A stretch of 20,418 nucleotides of DNA from an uncultured Clostridium sp. (GCA_900547035.1 URFM01000056.1:1-20418), one strand, 5' to 3'. Shown: positions 1 to 7,621, counted from the stretch's first letter. A program made the numbers and translations. The notes: generated from the sequence alone by a model not told the origin.

Positions 1-909
1 TTTCGCCTCAGCAAGCTCGTAGATATCCTCCGGACGGATTCCAAGGATCACGTGTCTGCCATTATATCTGTCTGCGATCTGTTTTCCTCTGGTTCCGTCC
101 AGATAAACCTTTTTCACAGTTTTGGCATCATCCAGAAGAAGAGCCGTGCGATTATTTTCTTCTGCTTTTACCGTACACCGGAAAAAGTTCATGGACGGAG
201 AACCAAGGAAGCCTGCCACGAAAAGATTTACCGGATTGTCATAAATACTCTGAGGCGCTCCCACCTGCTGGATCAGACCATCCTTCATGACCACGATCTT
301 AGTCCCAAGAGTCATGGCCTCTGTCTGGTCATGTGTTACATAAATAATAGTGGTATCCAGCTGTTTATGCAATTTTACAAGCACCACACGCATCTGGGCA
401 CGAAGCTTTGCATCCAGGTTGGAAAGGGGCTCATCCATGAGAAAGGCTTTCGGCTTCCGGATAATTGCACTTCCGATGGCAACTCGCTGTTTCTGACCGC
501 CGGAAAGAGCTGCCGGCTTCCGGTCAAGAAGCTGCTCGATCTCCAGGATCTTTGCCACCTCGTGGACCTTTCTGTCGATCTCATCCTTCGGAAGCTTACG
601 GATCTTCAGGGCATATGCCATATTTCCGTAAACTGTCATATTGGGATATAAAGCATAGTTCTGGAAAACCATGGCAATATCCCTGTCCTTCGGTTCCACG
701 TCATTCATCAGTTTCCCATCAATATAAAGTTCTCCGGACGTAATATCCTCCAAACCGGCAATCATACGAAGTGTCGTGGATTTACCGCAGCCGGAAGGTC
801 CTACGAAAATAATAAACTCCTTATCAGCAATTTCCAGGTTAAAATCCTTAACAGCCACAAAACCATTGGGATACTTTTTGGTTACGTTCTTTAATGATAA
901 ACTAGCCAT
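1..909 (-). CDS. ugpC: Sugar ABC transporter ATPase, UgpC/MsmK type (partial, C-terminus off window)
   Basis: First 303 codons of a cytoplasmic ATPase that powers carbohydrate (CUT1) ABC importers. Visible in order: Walker [10 protein letters not shown] (residues 37-45), Q-loop Q83, signature LSGGQKQR (135-142), Walker B FLMDEP (156-161) with D-loop SNLD, H-loop H193, then the start of the C-terminal OB-like regulatory domain ending near [14 protein letters not shown]. Family members are about 370 residues, so roughly 65 are missing. The ATG at 909 has AGGAGG (about 921-926) upstream. No permease or binding-protein gene lies beside it in the window, which suits the shared MsmK/MsmX ATPases of Firmicutes that serve several importers; genes left of position 1 are unseen. 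The residue after VAIG in the signature helix is Ser where Arg is usual (GRAIVR). UgpC, MsmK, MsmX and MalK cannot be separated by sequence alone. Confidence 0.93.
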   Translation of the reverse strand, partial: MASLSLKNVTKKYPNGFVAVKDFNLEIADKEFIIFVGPSGCGKSTTLRMIAGLEDITSGELYIDGKLMNDVEPKDRDIAMVFQNYALYPNMTVYGNMAYALKIRKLPKDEIDRKVHEVAKILEIEQLLDRKPAALSGGQKQRVAIGSAIIRKPKAFLMDEPLSNLDAKLRAQMRVVLVKLHKQLDTTIIYVTHDQTEAMTLGTKIVVMKDGLIQQVGAPQSIYDNPVNLFVAGFLGSPSMNFFRCTVKAEENNRTALLLDDAKTVKKVYLDGTRGKQIADRYNGRHVILGIRPEDIYELAEAK

Positions 910-1023
910 TCTCTTTTTTCCTCCTAAAATACATGGATTACATGGTTCCCTTATGTACGCGGACAAGGCCGTCTGCCGGTCCATTCTTTACCATCCGGCC
1001 GCCCCGCGACTATCCTTATCATA

Positions 1024-1040
1024 TCCGAAACCGGTTCGGA
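1024..1040. promoter_or_regulatory. Dyad with AACCGGTT core, candidate LacI-type operator
   Basis: TCCGAA-ACCGG-TTCGGA is a 6-5-6 inverted repeat containing the perfect palindrome AACCGGTT. It directly abuts the proposed -10 of the sugar-ABC ATPase gene, where a repressor would block initiation. LacI-family sugar regulators often bind CG-centred palindromes of this kind. The regulator itself is not in the window, so this is inference. Confidence 0.35.
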
Positions 1041-1069
1041 ATACCATACTTACAATCCACAAAATCCAA
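1041..1069 (-). promoter_or_regulatory. Candidate promoter of the UgpC/MsmK ATPase gene
   Basis: Minus-strand TTGGAT (1064-1069), 17-bp spacer, TGGTAT (1041-1046). The match to consensus is moderate. It is supported by two dyads: TCCGAA-ACCGG-TTCGGA at 1024-1040, which would cover the transcription start, and AAATCC-N7-GGATTT at 1062-1080, which overlaps the -35. The leader would be about 125 nt. Confidence 0.35.
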
Positions 1070-1245
1070 ATTTAGGATTTAGCTAATTTGTATATTTCAG
1101 GAAAAAACTGCTGGATATTCCAAATTTCCGAGAAAAATAATCCGGAAACTTTGTAACTTTTTTTATTTTCCCTTGATTTTACCCCTATTTTTCCTTGTAA
1201 AATACGCCGGTTGCCAGAAAAACAGGAAAATTTCGGGGTTTTGTC

Positions 1246-2151
1246 CTATTTAGACCCCTTTTGCTTGTGCATTTTTTTAACAAATTGCGGTCTGCTCTTC
1301 TCATTTTCTTCCCTCTTCGGAAGCAGGCGGATAGAAGAATCCGTAATTTCGATTTTTCCCTCCTTTAATAAATGCCCCACCGCCCGCTTGAAGGCATTTT
1401 TACTCATGCCAAATTCTCTCAAAATCACCTGAGGGCTGGCCTTATCGTTGAACGGAAGCACGCCGTCAAACTCCTCAATGGCTTTCAGCACCGCCTGGGC
1501 GTCCGGCTCCATCTGAAGATAGGACTTATCCCGCAGGGCCAGATCCAGCTTTCCATCCTCCCGAACCCTCAGCACTCTGGCACGAACCGTATCTCCCTCC
1601 CGCAGCTTTCCAAAAAGCTCCCGCTTGGGAATCAGGCCGTAATAGCGGCAGTCTACCGCCACAAAAGCCCCCAGGCGTTCATTCATTTCATAGAGAACGC
1701 CCTCCACCCAATCGCCTTCCTTATAAGGGGAATCGCTGCTCATATGGGAATATACCCTCATCGTAGCAGCCAGGCGCTGGCTTTTATCCACATACAGCGT
1801 CACCAGACACTTTTCCCCTTTTTTCACCGGATGTGTCTGCTCCTTAAAAGGAAGCAGCAGATCCTTCTCCACGCCCATATCCAGAAACGCCCCGATTTTG
1901 GACACGTCCGTCACCTGAAGCAGCGCCGTCTCTCCCACCTGCAGCCTGGGGCTTCTGGTAGTGGCAATCATACGGTCCGAAGAATCCTTGTAAATAAACA
2001 CGCTCACCCGGTCCCCGATCTTCGCCCCTTCCGGCACCTGCTTTTTTGGAAGAAGCACCGACTCCTGTGCTCCTGCTTTCTCTCCTACATATACGCCAAA
2101 TTCTTTTTCTCTCAGGATTTCCAGTTCCTGAATCTTTCCTAATTCGATCAT
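1246..2151 (-). CDS. cvfB: S1 RNA-binding domain protein, CvfB/YitL family
   Basis: A 301-residue cytoplasmic protein of the CvfB family, whose members have tandem S1-type OB folds followed by a winged helix and bind RNA. S. aureus CvfB affects virulence gene expression. Visible: N-terminal S1-like repeat (about 1-65), a second S1 domain with DVSKIGAFLDMG and DLLLPF (about 70-135), a third with GDWVEGVLYEMNERLGAFVAV and YYGLIPKREL (about 145-210), and a winged-helix segment with LREFGMSKNAFKRAVGHLLKEGKI (about 245-275). The basic tail (KKMHKQKGSK) is also consistent with nucleic acid binding. Full length for the family. The ATG at 2151 follows an AAAGGAA-type site. It lies 16 nt after the thioesterase stop on the same strand, so the two are probably co-transcribed. 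Confidence 0.9.
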   Translation of the reverse strand: MIELGKIQELEILREKEFGVYVGEKAGAQESVLLPKKQVPEGAKIGDRVSVFIYKDSSDRMIATTRSPRLQVGETALLQVTDVSKIGAFLDMGVEKDLLLPFKEQTHPVKKGEKCLVTLYVDKSQRLAATMRVYSHMSSDSPYKEGDWVEGVLYEMNERLGAFVAVDCRYYGLIPKRELFGKLREGDTVRARVLRVREDGKLDLALRDKSYLQMEPDAQAVLKAIEEFDGVLPFNDKASPQVILREFGMSKNAFKRAVGHLLKEGKIEITDSSIRLLPKREENEKSRPQFVKKMHKQKGSK

Positions 2152-2167
2152 ATTCTCTTTTCCTTTT

Positions 2168-2890
2168 CTAAAATTTCAGGCAGCAGTTCAGCCATACGCA
2201 GGCATGTGGTTCCCCCTCAGGCCCGCACAGCGCGACCACCCAAATATTGTCTCCTTCCTTTCCCACTCTGGGGTACAGCATGTCTCCCAATACCGCCGCT
2301 TTCCGGTACTCCGCCCGGATTTCCCGGACCGTAAACTGCTCCGGAATCAGTTCCCTGGCCATCTCCACATACTGCGCATTATTCACATGATGGTTGGAAT
2401 CCAGATGATGTCGGAGAATCGGGATCGGCTCTCCCTCTTGATATTGTTCAGGAAGCGCAATCCTTCTGGGCATAGAAGGAAGCTCCAGCTTCGGCTCCGG
2501 CTCTCCATATGGGCCAATGTCCTCCGGCGTCACCCGGGCAGGGGTCCCCTTAACCAAATCATAGAGAAACCATACTGACCCGGCCCTTACCAGGCTCTCC
2601 CCCTGGCAGCTGCGGATTACAAAATTCCGGTAACCGTGGATTCCCCGGCTCTCGTTGTGCCAGGTCGAAATACGAATCTCTTCTCCCAATTCGGGATAAC
2701 GGTCGATCAGGATCTGCCATGAGGAGAGCATCCACGCCCTTCGCCTGTTCTCCAGCACCTGAACCCCCACTCCTACCTCTTCTGAATGGAAGGTGCTGCA
2801 ATCCTGCATATAATTGATGATTCCCAGAACCGTCAGTTTTCCGGCTTCGTCCGTTTCGCTGTAACGGACCCTGCTGTCAAATGAATACAT
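2168..2890 (-). CDS. Acyl-ACP thioesterase (FatA/FatB family)
   Basis: A 240-residue soluble enzyme that hydrolyses acyl-ACP to free fatty acid and ACP. It has two hotdog folds: an N-terminal one starting FDSRVRYSETDEAG, and a C-terminal one with HHLDSNHHVNNAQYVEMA. D164, N166 and H168 match the D-x-N-x-H catalytic motif of plant FatB, and E194 in AEYRKA matches its catalytic Glu. Length is typical of bacterial members (about 240). The open frame continues upstream into the tRNA gene, but the ATG at 2890 has GGGAGG just before it and begins the conserved domain, so that start was chosen. It probably forms a two-gene unit with cvfB. Chain-length preference cannot be read from the sequence. Confidence 0.88.
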   Translation of the reverse strand: MYSFDSRVRYSETDEAGKLTVLGIINYMQDCSTFHSEEVGVGVQVLENRRRAWMLSSWQILIDRYPELGEEIRISTWHNESRGIHGYRNFVIRSCQGESLVRAGSVWFLYDLVKGTPARVTPEDIGPYGEPEPKLELPSMPRRIALPEQYQEGEPIPILRHHLDSNHHVNNAQYVEMARELIPEQFTVREIRAEYRKAAVLGDMLYPRVGKEGDNIWVVALCGPEGEPHACVWLNCCLKF

Positions 2891-2958
2891 AGTCCCTCCC
2901 AAATGCTCTGTATGTATCGCACGTAAGCGCCTCAAGATAAGGCAGTATGGCCTGCAAC

Positions 2959-2990
2959 AAAAAATCCCGCAGACCTCATCTCTGCGGGAT
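2959..2990 (-). terminator. Intrinsic terminator of the first tRNA-Gln gene
   Basis: On the minus strand ATCCCGCAGA, a 7-nt loop, TCTGCGGGAT, then six T. The 10-bp perfect stem begins 10 nt after the tRNA 3' end. Confidence 0.92.
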
Positions 2991-2996
2991 TCAATC

Positions 2997-3072
2997 AGCT
3001 GGGCTAGAAGGATTCGAACCTTCACAATGACGGAGTCAGAGTCCGCTGCCTTACCGTTTGGCTATAGCCCAT
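2997..3072. repeat. 76-bp direct repeat, left copy (contains tRNA-Gln)
   Basis: Identical to 8999-9074. The identity covers the tRNA gene plus 3 bp on one side and 1 bp on the other, with different flanking promoters and terminators. Confidence 0.9.
3000..3071 (-). tRNA. tRNA-Gln (anticodon CUG), copy 1
   Basis: A 72-nt cloverleaf. Acceptor TGGGCTA pairs with TAGCCCA. D-stem is GCC/GGC. Anticodon stem GCGGA/TCCGT encloses the loop CTCTGAC, giving anticodon CTG (reads CAG, Gln). T-arm is GAAGG-TTCGAAT-CCTTC. CCA is not encoded. It has its own promoter (3113-3141) and terminator (2959-2990). Identical in sequence to the copy at 9002-9073. Confidence 0.96.
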
Positions 3073-3112
3073 TAAATTCATTTGCCCGGAACCTTTGTCC
3101 GCTGCGGAGTTT

Positions 3113-3141
3113 ATTATATATGGAATAGTGAAAATAGTCAA
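3113..3141 (-). promoter_or_regulatory. Promoter of tRNA-Gln copy 1
   Basis: Minus-strand TTGACT (3136-3141), 17-bp spacer, TATAAT (3113-3118), located 41 bp upstream of the mature tRNA. Near-consensus sigma-A promoter. Confidence 0.9.
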
Positions 3142-3212
3142 GCACTTTTTTGGCATTTTTTCCATTTTCCCATTTTCCCGTTTTTATCCAATTCAAAAAT
3201 ACTCTCAGTTCC

Positions 3213-4106
3213 CTACACATACCTGTTTTTCAGAAGCCGAATCAGCTGTGTATGCGCTCCGGAAAGCACCATATCCTGCCGCCAAATCGCGCCGATATTC
3301 CAGTGGAATCCACCTTTCCCAATGGAGTACACCCTTGGAATCCGCATGGGATTCATAATCCGCACCACGGAATCGGGGACAATGGCCAGGCCGACCCCTG
3401 CCGCCGCCATCATATACACGGTCATGTTGTTGCAGCTTTCTACAATCGATCTTGGCTTTACTCCATGTTCCAGGAAGATCGCCTCCACTGCCCTGCGGAT
3501 ACGGTTTCCCCTGTTCAGCAGGATAAAATCCCGTCCCGTCATATCCCCGATGGAAACCCAGTTGCGGCTTTCTCCATGATTGCTGGGAAGGTCCGCAAAG
3601 GACACCAGCAGCAATTCTTCATCGTACAGTACGCTGGAGGATAAATCCTGTCCATAATCATACAGCGGGATAATGCCGATTTCCACCACCCCGTTGCGCA
3701 CGTTGTTTTCCACCTCCTTGCTGGAGGACTCCACCGTCCGGATGGTGACATTTGGATACAGCCGGCGGAATTCCGGAAGAATAAAGGGAAGCATGGTAGT
3801 CGCCCGCATATCCGACAGCCCCAGGGTAATCTCCCCGCTGCGGCAGTCCTTCAGATTCTCAATCTCCTGCTTCAAGGATTCCTGAAGACTCAATATCATT
3901 TTGGCGGTTTTAACATACCTCTCTCCCGCCTGGGTCAGCGTCAGCGGCGTGGTCCCCCGGTTAAAAATCTTAGCTCCCAGCTCCTCTTCCGCCTTGGAGA
4001 TAAAATGGCTTAAGGCCGGCTGGGAAACAAACAGCTGCTCCGCCGCCCGGGTAATATTCTGACATTCCGCCACCTTCAATATATACTGTATCTGTTTTGT
4101 ATCCAA
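3213..4106 (-). CDS. LysR-family transcriptional regulator
   Basis: A 297-residue LysR-type regulator. N-terminal winged helix-turn-helix (about 1-60: ILKVAECQNITRAAEQLFVSQPALSHFISKAEEELGAKIF), a linker helix, then a two-lobe effector-binding domain (about 90-295). Full family length. The start is TTG at 4106, since AGGGG lies 9 nt upstream and no in-frame ATG precedes the DNA-binding domain. It is the next gene downstream of the organic acid transporter, separated from it by the insertion sequence, so it may control that transporter and the divergent lactonase (inference). A strong promoter lies about 80 nt upstream inside the 52-bp repeat. A GC-rich hairpin (4143-4172) falls between that promoter and the start codon. 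Confidence 0.92.
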   Translation of the reverse strand: MDTKQIQYILKVAECQNITRAAEQLFVSQPALSHFISKAEEELGAKIFNRGTTPLTLTQAGERYVKTAKMILSLQESLKQEIENLKDCRSGEITLGLSDMRATTMLPFILPEFRRLYPNVTIRTVESSSKEVENNVRNGVVEIGIIPLYDYGQDLSSSVLYDEELLLVSFADLPSNHGESRNWVSIGDMTGRDFILLNRGNRIRRAVEAIFLEHGVKPRSIVESCNNMTVYMMAAAGVGLAIVPDSVVRIMNPMRIPRVYSIGKGGFHWNIGAIWRQDMVLSGAHTQLIRLLKNRYV

Positions 4107-4142
4107 AGTATAACACCCCTGCTTTTATCTATAACGCATCAC

Positions 4143-4172
4143 AAAAGCCGGGGCCCCTGGCAGAACCCCGGC
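4143..4172 (-). terminator. GC-rich hairpin with short T-run upstream of lysR (weak terminator or leader hairpin)
   Basis: Minus strand GCCGGGG, a 12-nt interval, CCCCGGC, then four T. Before the IS insertion it would have lain about 115 bp after the transporter stop and could have ended that transcript. It also falls inside the predicted 5' leader of lysR, about 5 nt after the likely transcription start, so it may instead attenuate or stabilise that RNA. The T-run is short. Confidence 0.45.
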
Positions 4173-4185
4173 GCATCTGTATTTC

Positions 4186-4214
4186 ATTATATCAGCAGGA
4201 ATGATTTTTCTCAA
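4186..4214 (-). promoter_or_regulatory. Promoter of lysR within the left direct repeat
   Basis: Minus strand TTGAGA (4209-4214), 17-bp spacer, TATAAT (4186-4191). Transcription would start near 4179, giving a leader of about 73 nt before the TTG start codon. Confidence 0.75.
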
Positions 4215-4237
4215 TACCCGTTATCTGAACCGCCGCG
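4186..4237. repeat. 52-bp direct repeat, left copy (IS target duplication)
   Basis: Identical over 52 bp to 6225-6276 and directly abutting the left IS end. Long variable target duplications are documented for IS1634 and IS1549. This copy contains a lysR-directed promoter. Confidence 0.93.
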
Positions 4238-4286
4238 GGTCTTTGACACTTTTTCATTAATAGTATAATGACTAATCCCCATGGTT

Positions 4287-4310
4287 GAGCCATTTTGGCT
4301 CTCTTTTTTT
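4287..4310 (+). terminator. Intrinsic terminator at the left IS end
   Basis: GAGCCA, 3-nt loop, TGGCTC, then TC and seven T. It precedes the transposase promoter and points toward the transposase, so it would stop read-in transcription from outside the element. Confidence 0.7.
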
Positions 4311-4352
4311 GTCAAATTTTTTGAATTTAATAGTGCTTGTTTGTGCTGGTTG

Positions 4353-4361
4353 TGGTATAAT
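4353..4361 (+). promoter_or_regulatory. Extended -10 promoter of the transposase
   Basis: TG-G-TATAAT at 4353-4361, 19 bp before the ATG, with AAAGGAG at about 4369-4375. No good TTGACA-like -35 is seen at 16-18 bp, which fits an extended -10 promoter. Confidence 0.65.
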
Positions 4362-4380
4362 AAAAAGAAAAGGAGTTTTT

Positions 4381-6135
4381 ATGTATATAAATATTACTGG
4401 CAGCGCAAACAACAAAGATGTATATATCTATCAGTCCTACCGTAAAGAAAACGGCAAAACTTCATCCCGTATCTACAAAAAGCTGGGAAAACTCAATGAT
4501 CTTCTCGAACAATTCTCCGGTGATCAGGAAAAATTGATGGAATGGGCAAGAGAAGAAGCCAGAAAAGAAACGGAACTCTACAACCAGCATAACGGAAAAG
4601 TCACAGTCGATTTTTCACAGGGAGCCCGTATTGCTATGAATGAAATGCGTTCCTTTCATATTGGCTATCTTTTTCTTCAATGCCTTTGCTCACAGCTTCG
4701 TATAGATAAGATCTGCCGGGCGATCAAAAGCCGGCACAAGTTTAAATACGATCTGAACGCAATCCTTACAGATCTGGTCTACGCCCGGATCCTCTCTCCC
4801 TGCAGTAAGCTGGGGAGCTACGAGTATTGCCAGACCTTGCTGGAACCTCCTAAATACAGCCTCCAGGATATGTACCGCTCTCTTTCTGTCCTTGCGGAAG
4901 AATCCGATTTTATCCAAAGCGAGCTTTATCGGAATTCCAACTATATCCACCCACGGAATAAGCGGGTCCTCTATTACGACTGTACGAATTACTACTTTGA
5001 AATCGAAGAGGAAAGCGGGCTGAAACGTTATGGAAAAAGCAAAGAACATCGTCCCAATCCTATTGTAACTATGGGACTGTTTATGGACGCAGATGGGATC
5101 CCCATGGCTTTTGATATTTTCCCTGGGAATCAAAATGAGCAGACCACTTTAAAACCTTTGGAATCCAAAATCCTCCAGGACTTTGGATGCAGTGAATTCA
5201 TCTTCTGTTCCGATGCCGGGCTTGGCAGTACAGCCAATCGCCGTTTTAACAGCCTCGTAAACCGTGCCTATGTCATTACCCATTCTTTAAAAAAGATGAA
5301 AAAAGAAGATCGGGATATCGCTTTGAATCCCGTACAGTTTCGGAAACTGGGATACAGCTCTTTTATTGATCTGCGCACTCTGGATGAAACCGACGAAGAA
5401 GTATTTAATACCGTCTATTACAAAGAGATTCCTGTTGTTACAGGAAGCATGGATGAGACCATTATCGTCACCTATTCGCCGAAGTACAAAGCTTATCAGA
5501 GAAAGATCCGTACCCGACAGATTGAAAGGGCGCAAAAGATCATTGCATCCTCTGACAGAAAACGCAAAGGAAAAAATCAGAATGATCCCATGCGTTTTGT
5601 GAAAAAGATATCTGTTACTTCCGAAGGCGAGGCTGCCGAAAAAAGCATTTATGATCTGGATATGGAGCAGATCAGGAAAGAAGAGATGTATGATGGGTTT
5701 TATGCTGTCATTACAAATCTGGAAGGGGATGTCAGTGAGATTTTAAAGATCAATCGGCAGCGCTGGGAAATCGAAGAAAACTTTCGGATCATGAAAACAG
5801 AATTCGAAGCGCACCCGGTATACGTCCGGAGAGATGACCGTATCAAAGCCCACTTTATGACCTGCTATATCAGCCTTCTTATCTATCGCCTTCTGGAGAA
5901 AAAGATCGGGGATAACTACACTTCCCACCAGATCATAGAGACATTGCGTTCTATGCAGATGACTCTGCTGAGTACAGCCAGCGGTTATATCCCCTCCTAT
6001 CAAAGGACGGAACTGACAGATCGTTTACACAAAACATTTGGTTTCCGGACGGATTACGAATTTATCACAAAATCATCTATGCGGACGATCATTAAAGAAA
6101 CCAAACAAGTAAAACCGGGAACAAAAAAAATATAG
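4381..6135 (+). CDS. IS1634-family DDE transposase
   Basis: A 584-residue transposase of the IS1634 group (IS4-like DDE superfamily), which cuts and inserts the element. Catalytic residues read as D200 (VLYYDCTNYYF), D278 (FIFCSDAGLG) and E465 in NRQRWEIEENFRIMK, matching the R-(3)-E-(6)-K signature with R461 and K472; the usual Tyr of Y-(2)-R is Asn (N458). The open frame extends back to 4285, but the ATG at 4381 has AAAGGAG upstream and an extended -10 just before that, so it was chosen. No frameshift or internal stop; length fits the family. It lies opposite in strand to the surrounding genes. Confidence 0.93.
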   Translation: MYINITGSANNKDVYIYQSYRKENGKTSSRIYKKLGKLNDLLEQFSGDQEKLMEWAREEARKETELYNQHNGKVTVDFSQGARIAMNEMRSFHIGYLFLQCLCSQLRIDKICRAIKSRHKFKYDLNAILTDLVYARILSPCSKLGSYEYCQTLLEPPKYSLQDMYRSLSVLAEESDFIQSELYRNSNYIHPRNKRVLYYDCTNYYFEIEEESGLKRYGKSKEHRPNPIVTMGLFMDADGIPMAFDIFPGNQNEQTTLKPLESKILQDFGCSEFIFCSDAGLGSTANRRFNSLVNRAYVITHSLKKMKKEDRDIALNPVQFRKLGYSSFIDLRTLDETDEEVFNTVYYKEIPVVTGSMDETIIVTYSPKYKAYQRKIRTRQIERAQKIIASSDRKRKGKNQNDPMRFVKKISVTSEGEAAEKSIYDLDMEQIRKEEMYDGFYAVITNLEGDVSEILKINRQRWEIEENFRIMKTEFEAHPVYVRRDDRIKAHFMTCYISLLIYRLLEKKIGDNYTSHQIIETLRSMQMTLLSTASGYIPSYQRTELTDRLHKTFGFRTDYEFITKSSMRTIIKETKQVKPGTKKI

Positions 6136-6154
6136 CACATATCGTTGCAAAAAG

Positions 6155-6200
6155 AAAAATGGCTACAACCTTCATTAAATCTAGGGTATAGCCATTTTTT
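6155..6200 (+). terminator. Hairpin terminator after the transposase
   Basis: AAAAATGGCTA (6155-6165), 23-nt loop, TAGCCATTTTT (6189-6199) with the T-run continuing to 6200. The stem ends in A and T runs on both sides, so it could act on either strand, including on transcripts from the duplicated promoter at 6225-6253. Confidence 0.65.
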
Positions 6201-6224
6201 CTTTCTTAAACTGTCAAAGACGGG

Positions 6225-6253
6225 ATTATATCAGCAGGAATGATTTTTCTCAA
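6225..6253 (-). promoter_or_regulatory. Duplicated lysR-type promoter now firing into the IS
   Basis: Same TTGAGA-17-TATAAT as in the left repeat (-35 at 6248-6253, -10 at 6225-6230). On the minus strand it would transcribe into the right IS end, antisense to the transposase, unless stopped at the hairpin 6155-6200. Confidence 0.6.
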
Positions 6254-6276
6254 TACCCGTTATCTGAACCGCCGCG
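6225..6276. repeat. 52-bp direct repeat, right copy (IS target duplication)
   Basis: Identical to 4186-4237 and directly adjoining the right IS end, 11 bp from the stop codon of the transporter gene. Confidence 0.93.
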
Positions 6277-6287
6277 ATTGCCGCGAT

Positions 6288-7553
6288 TTATCCGCAAATC
6301 ACCCGGTACACCCCCAAAGCCGCCATGGCGACGCTGATAAAGGTACAGAGAAATGCAATAATAAACAGTTCCACAAACATCTTATTCTGAGAATACTTGT
6401 TCTCCACCTCCGGGAACTGGGATACGCCGGCCTGAATCAGCGCTCCCGCCGTAGAAATGGGAGTGAATCCGGCTACGGTTCCGCCGATTACAACAGAAGC
6501 CATCAGCTCGATGGGGCTGATTACGCCGCCGAATTCCGCCGCAATGCTTCCCACCGTAGGCACCAGAGTGGGGAACACCACGCCCAGGCCGGAAGCAAAA
6601 AAGGACATCACGCTTGCCACCAGGCACATCATAGGACTAATGGTGGACGCGCTGCTGACCATGGAAATCGAACCGGCCAGAAGTTCTACGCCTCCGGAAA
6701 GTGAGACAATATTCATCAGAACGCCCACGCCCAGAACCATCAGGATGGTATTCCAGGGAATGGACTTAATGACTACCTTCTCATCCGCGCAGCCGCATAC
6801 CAGCAGTATGGCTCCAATCACCAGGCTGGTCAGACCCACATCAAATCCGAATACCACCACGCAGGCAATCATAGCCAGAAGGCCGATTAGAGTCAGAATC
6901 TGCTTGGGCGAAAAATGGCTGGCCTCCTCCAGCTCCACACTTTCCAAAGGCTTGTCGAACTTCCATCCTTTAAAGAAGATAAATGCCGCGATAATCATCA
7001 CGATTTCGGTGGCCCACAAGCTCCACATAGCGGGAAGGGTATTGCCGTCCAGCCCCTGTTCCACCATCAAATCCCTCACCACCACTGCCTCCGGGGTAAT
7101 GGGGCTCATCCGCACGCACTGGGCGCCCATCTGTCCAATCAGTGAAAGCAGGATCGGATTCATACCTGCCTTCAAAGCCACCGGAATGGCCAGCACCGGA
7201 ATGATAGCCAGAGTGGGAATCGCTCCGGGACCCACGCCGGACAGAATAATTCCGATTACATAGATGGCCACGTACAGCAGATAGCGGTTTCCCCTTGCCA
7301 GCCCGGTAATCTTCTTAGCCAGAAGCTCCAGGGTTCCGTTCTTGCTGACAATAGCGAAAAGGTACATAACCCCAATCATGGTCATAGCCATGGAAGAGCT
7401 GAAGCCGCCGGTAATATCCTTGGCGCTCAGTCCGTAGGCAATGCCGATGATATAGGCAAGGGCGATTGCCACGATTCCAACATTCAGTTTCCTTACAAAT
7501 CCCAGCACGATTGCCAGCGCCAGCGCAATCAAAGAAGCGATTGCCATGTTCAT
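6288..7553 (-). CDS. Organic acid/dicarboxylate transporter, MatC/SLC13-like
   Basis: A 421-residue integral membrane carrier with about 11-12 hydrophobic segments, resembling the ion transporter superfamily members annotated as SLC13 permeases or MatC-type dicarboxylate carriers. Visible: MAIASLIALALAIVLGF at the N-terminus, a Gly/Pro-rich first repeat (SGVGPGAIPTLAII, about 108-121), and a second repeat with FFASGLGVVFPTLVPTVG and a TPISTAGALI motif near the C-terminus. Two-repeat Gly/Ser/Thr/Pro hairpins suit this fold. A TTG further upstream (7568) overlaps the ribosome site, so the ATG at 7553 (GGAGGG 7 nt upstream) was chosen. Its neighbours are a divergent lactonase and, beyond the IS, lysR. 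Substrate is unknown; a sugar acid, lactone product or dicarboxylate would fit the context (inference). Confidence 0.85.
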   Translation of the reverse strand: MNMAIASLIALALAIVLGFVRKLNVGIVAIALAYIIGIAYGLSAKDITGGFSSSMAMTMIGVMYLFAIVSKNGTLELLAKKITGLARGNRYLLYVAIYVIGIILSGVGPGAIPTLAIIPVLAIPVALKAGMNPILLSLIGQMGAQCVRMSPITPEAVVVRDLMVEQGLDGNTLPAMWSLWATEIVMIIAAFIFFKGWKFDKPLESVELEEASHFSPKQILTLIGLLAMIACVVVFGFDVGLTSLVIGAILLVCGCADEKVVIKSIPWNTILMVLGVGVLMNIVSLSGGVELLAGSISMVSSASTISPMMCLVASVMSFFASGLGVVFPTLVPTVGSIAAEFGGVISPIELMASVVIGGTVAGFTPISTAGALIQAGVSQFPEVENKYSQNKMFVELFIIAFLCTFISVAMAALGVYRVICG

Positions 7554-7586
7554 TATTAATCCCTCCAAATCATTTTGATGATTCTT

Positions 7587-7615
7587 ATTGTATCAGAGGA
7601 GATTCCCTTGGTAAA
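7587..7615 (-). promoter_or_regulatory. Promoter of the MatC-like transporter
   Basis: Minus strand TTTACC (7610-7615), 17-bp spacer, TACAAT (7587-7592), about 35 bp before the start codon. An alternative weaker TATTAT lies at 7630-7635. Confidence 0.6.
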
Positions 7616-7621
7616 ATAGAT

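Larger units (their letters stand above)
910..1245. other. Intergenic region between cvfB and the UgpC/MsmK ATPase gene
   Basis: This 336-bp AT-rich stretch contains the candidate promoter and two dyads listed separately. No coding signal was seen. A weak TTTCCG-N12-CGGAAA hairpin lies at 1125-1148 but has no T-run on the minus strand, so no convincing terminator for cvfB was found. Confidence 0.5.
4238..6224 (+). mobile_element. Complete IS1634-family-like insertion sequence (1987 bp)
   Basis: One transposase gene lies between terminal inverted repeats with the perfect 10-bp core GTCTTTGACA (4239-4248) and its complement (6212-6221); similarity continues a few bases inward. It is flanked by a perfect 52-bp direct repeat. 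Exact termini have an ambiguity of 1-2 bp. The left end carries an intrinsic terminator (4287-4310) upstream of the transposase promoter, and the right end carries another hairpin after the gene. The intact frame, matching ends and unmutated duplication suggest a recent, possibly active insertion. Confidence 0.9.

Noticed and set aside
1372..2142. 256-residue plus-strand frame opposite cvfB
   Set aside because: His/Gln-rich translation typical of the reverse complement of a real gene, with no ribosome site.
2891..3025. N-terminal extension of the thioesterase into the tRNA region
   Set aside because: The extension passes through a tRNA terminator and part of the tRNA gene; the ATG at 2890 has a good ribosome site and begins the conserved domain.
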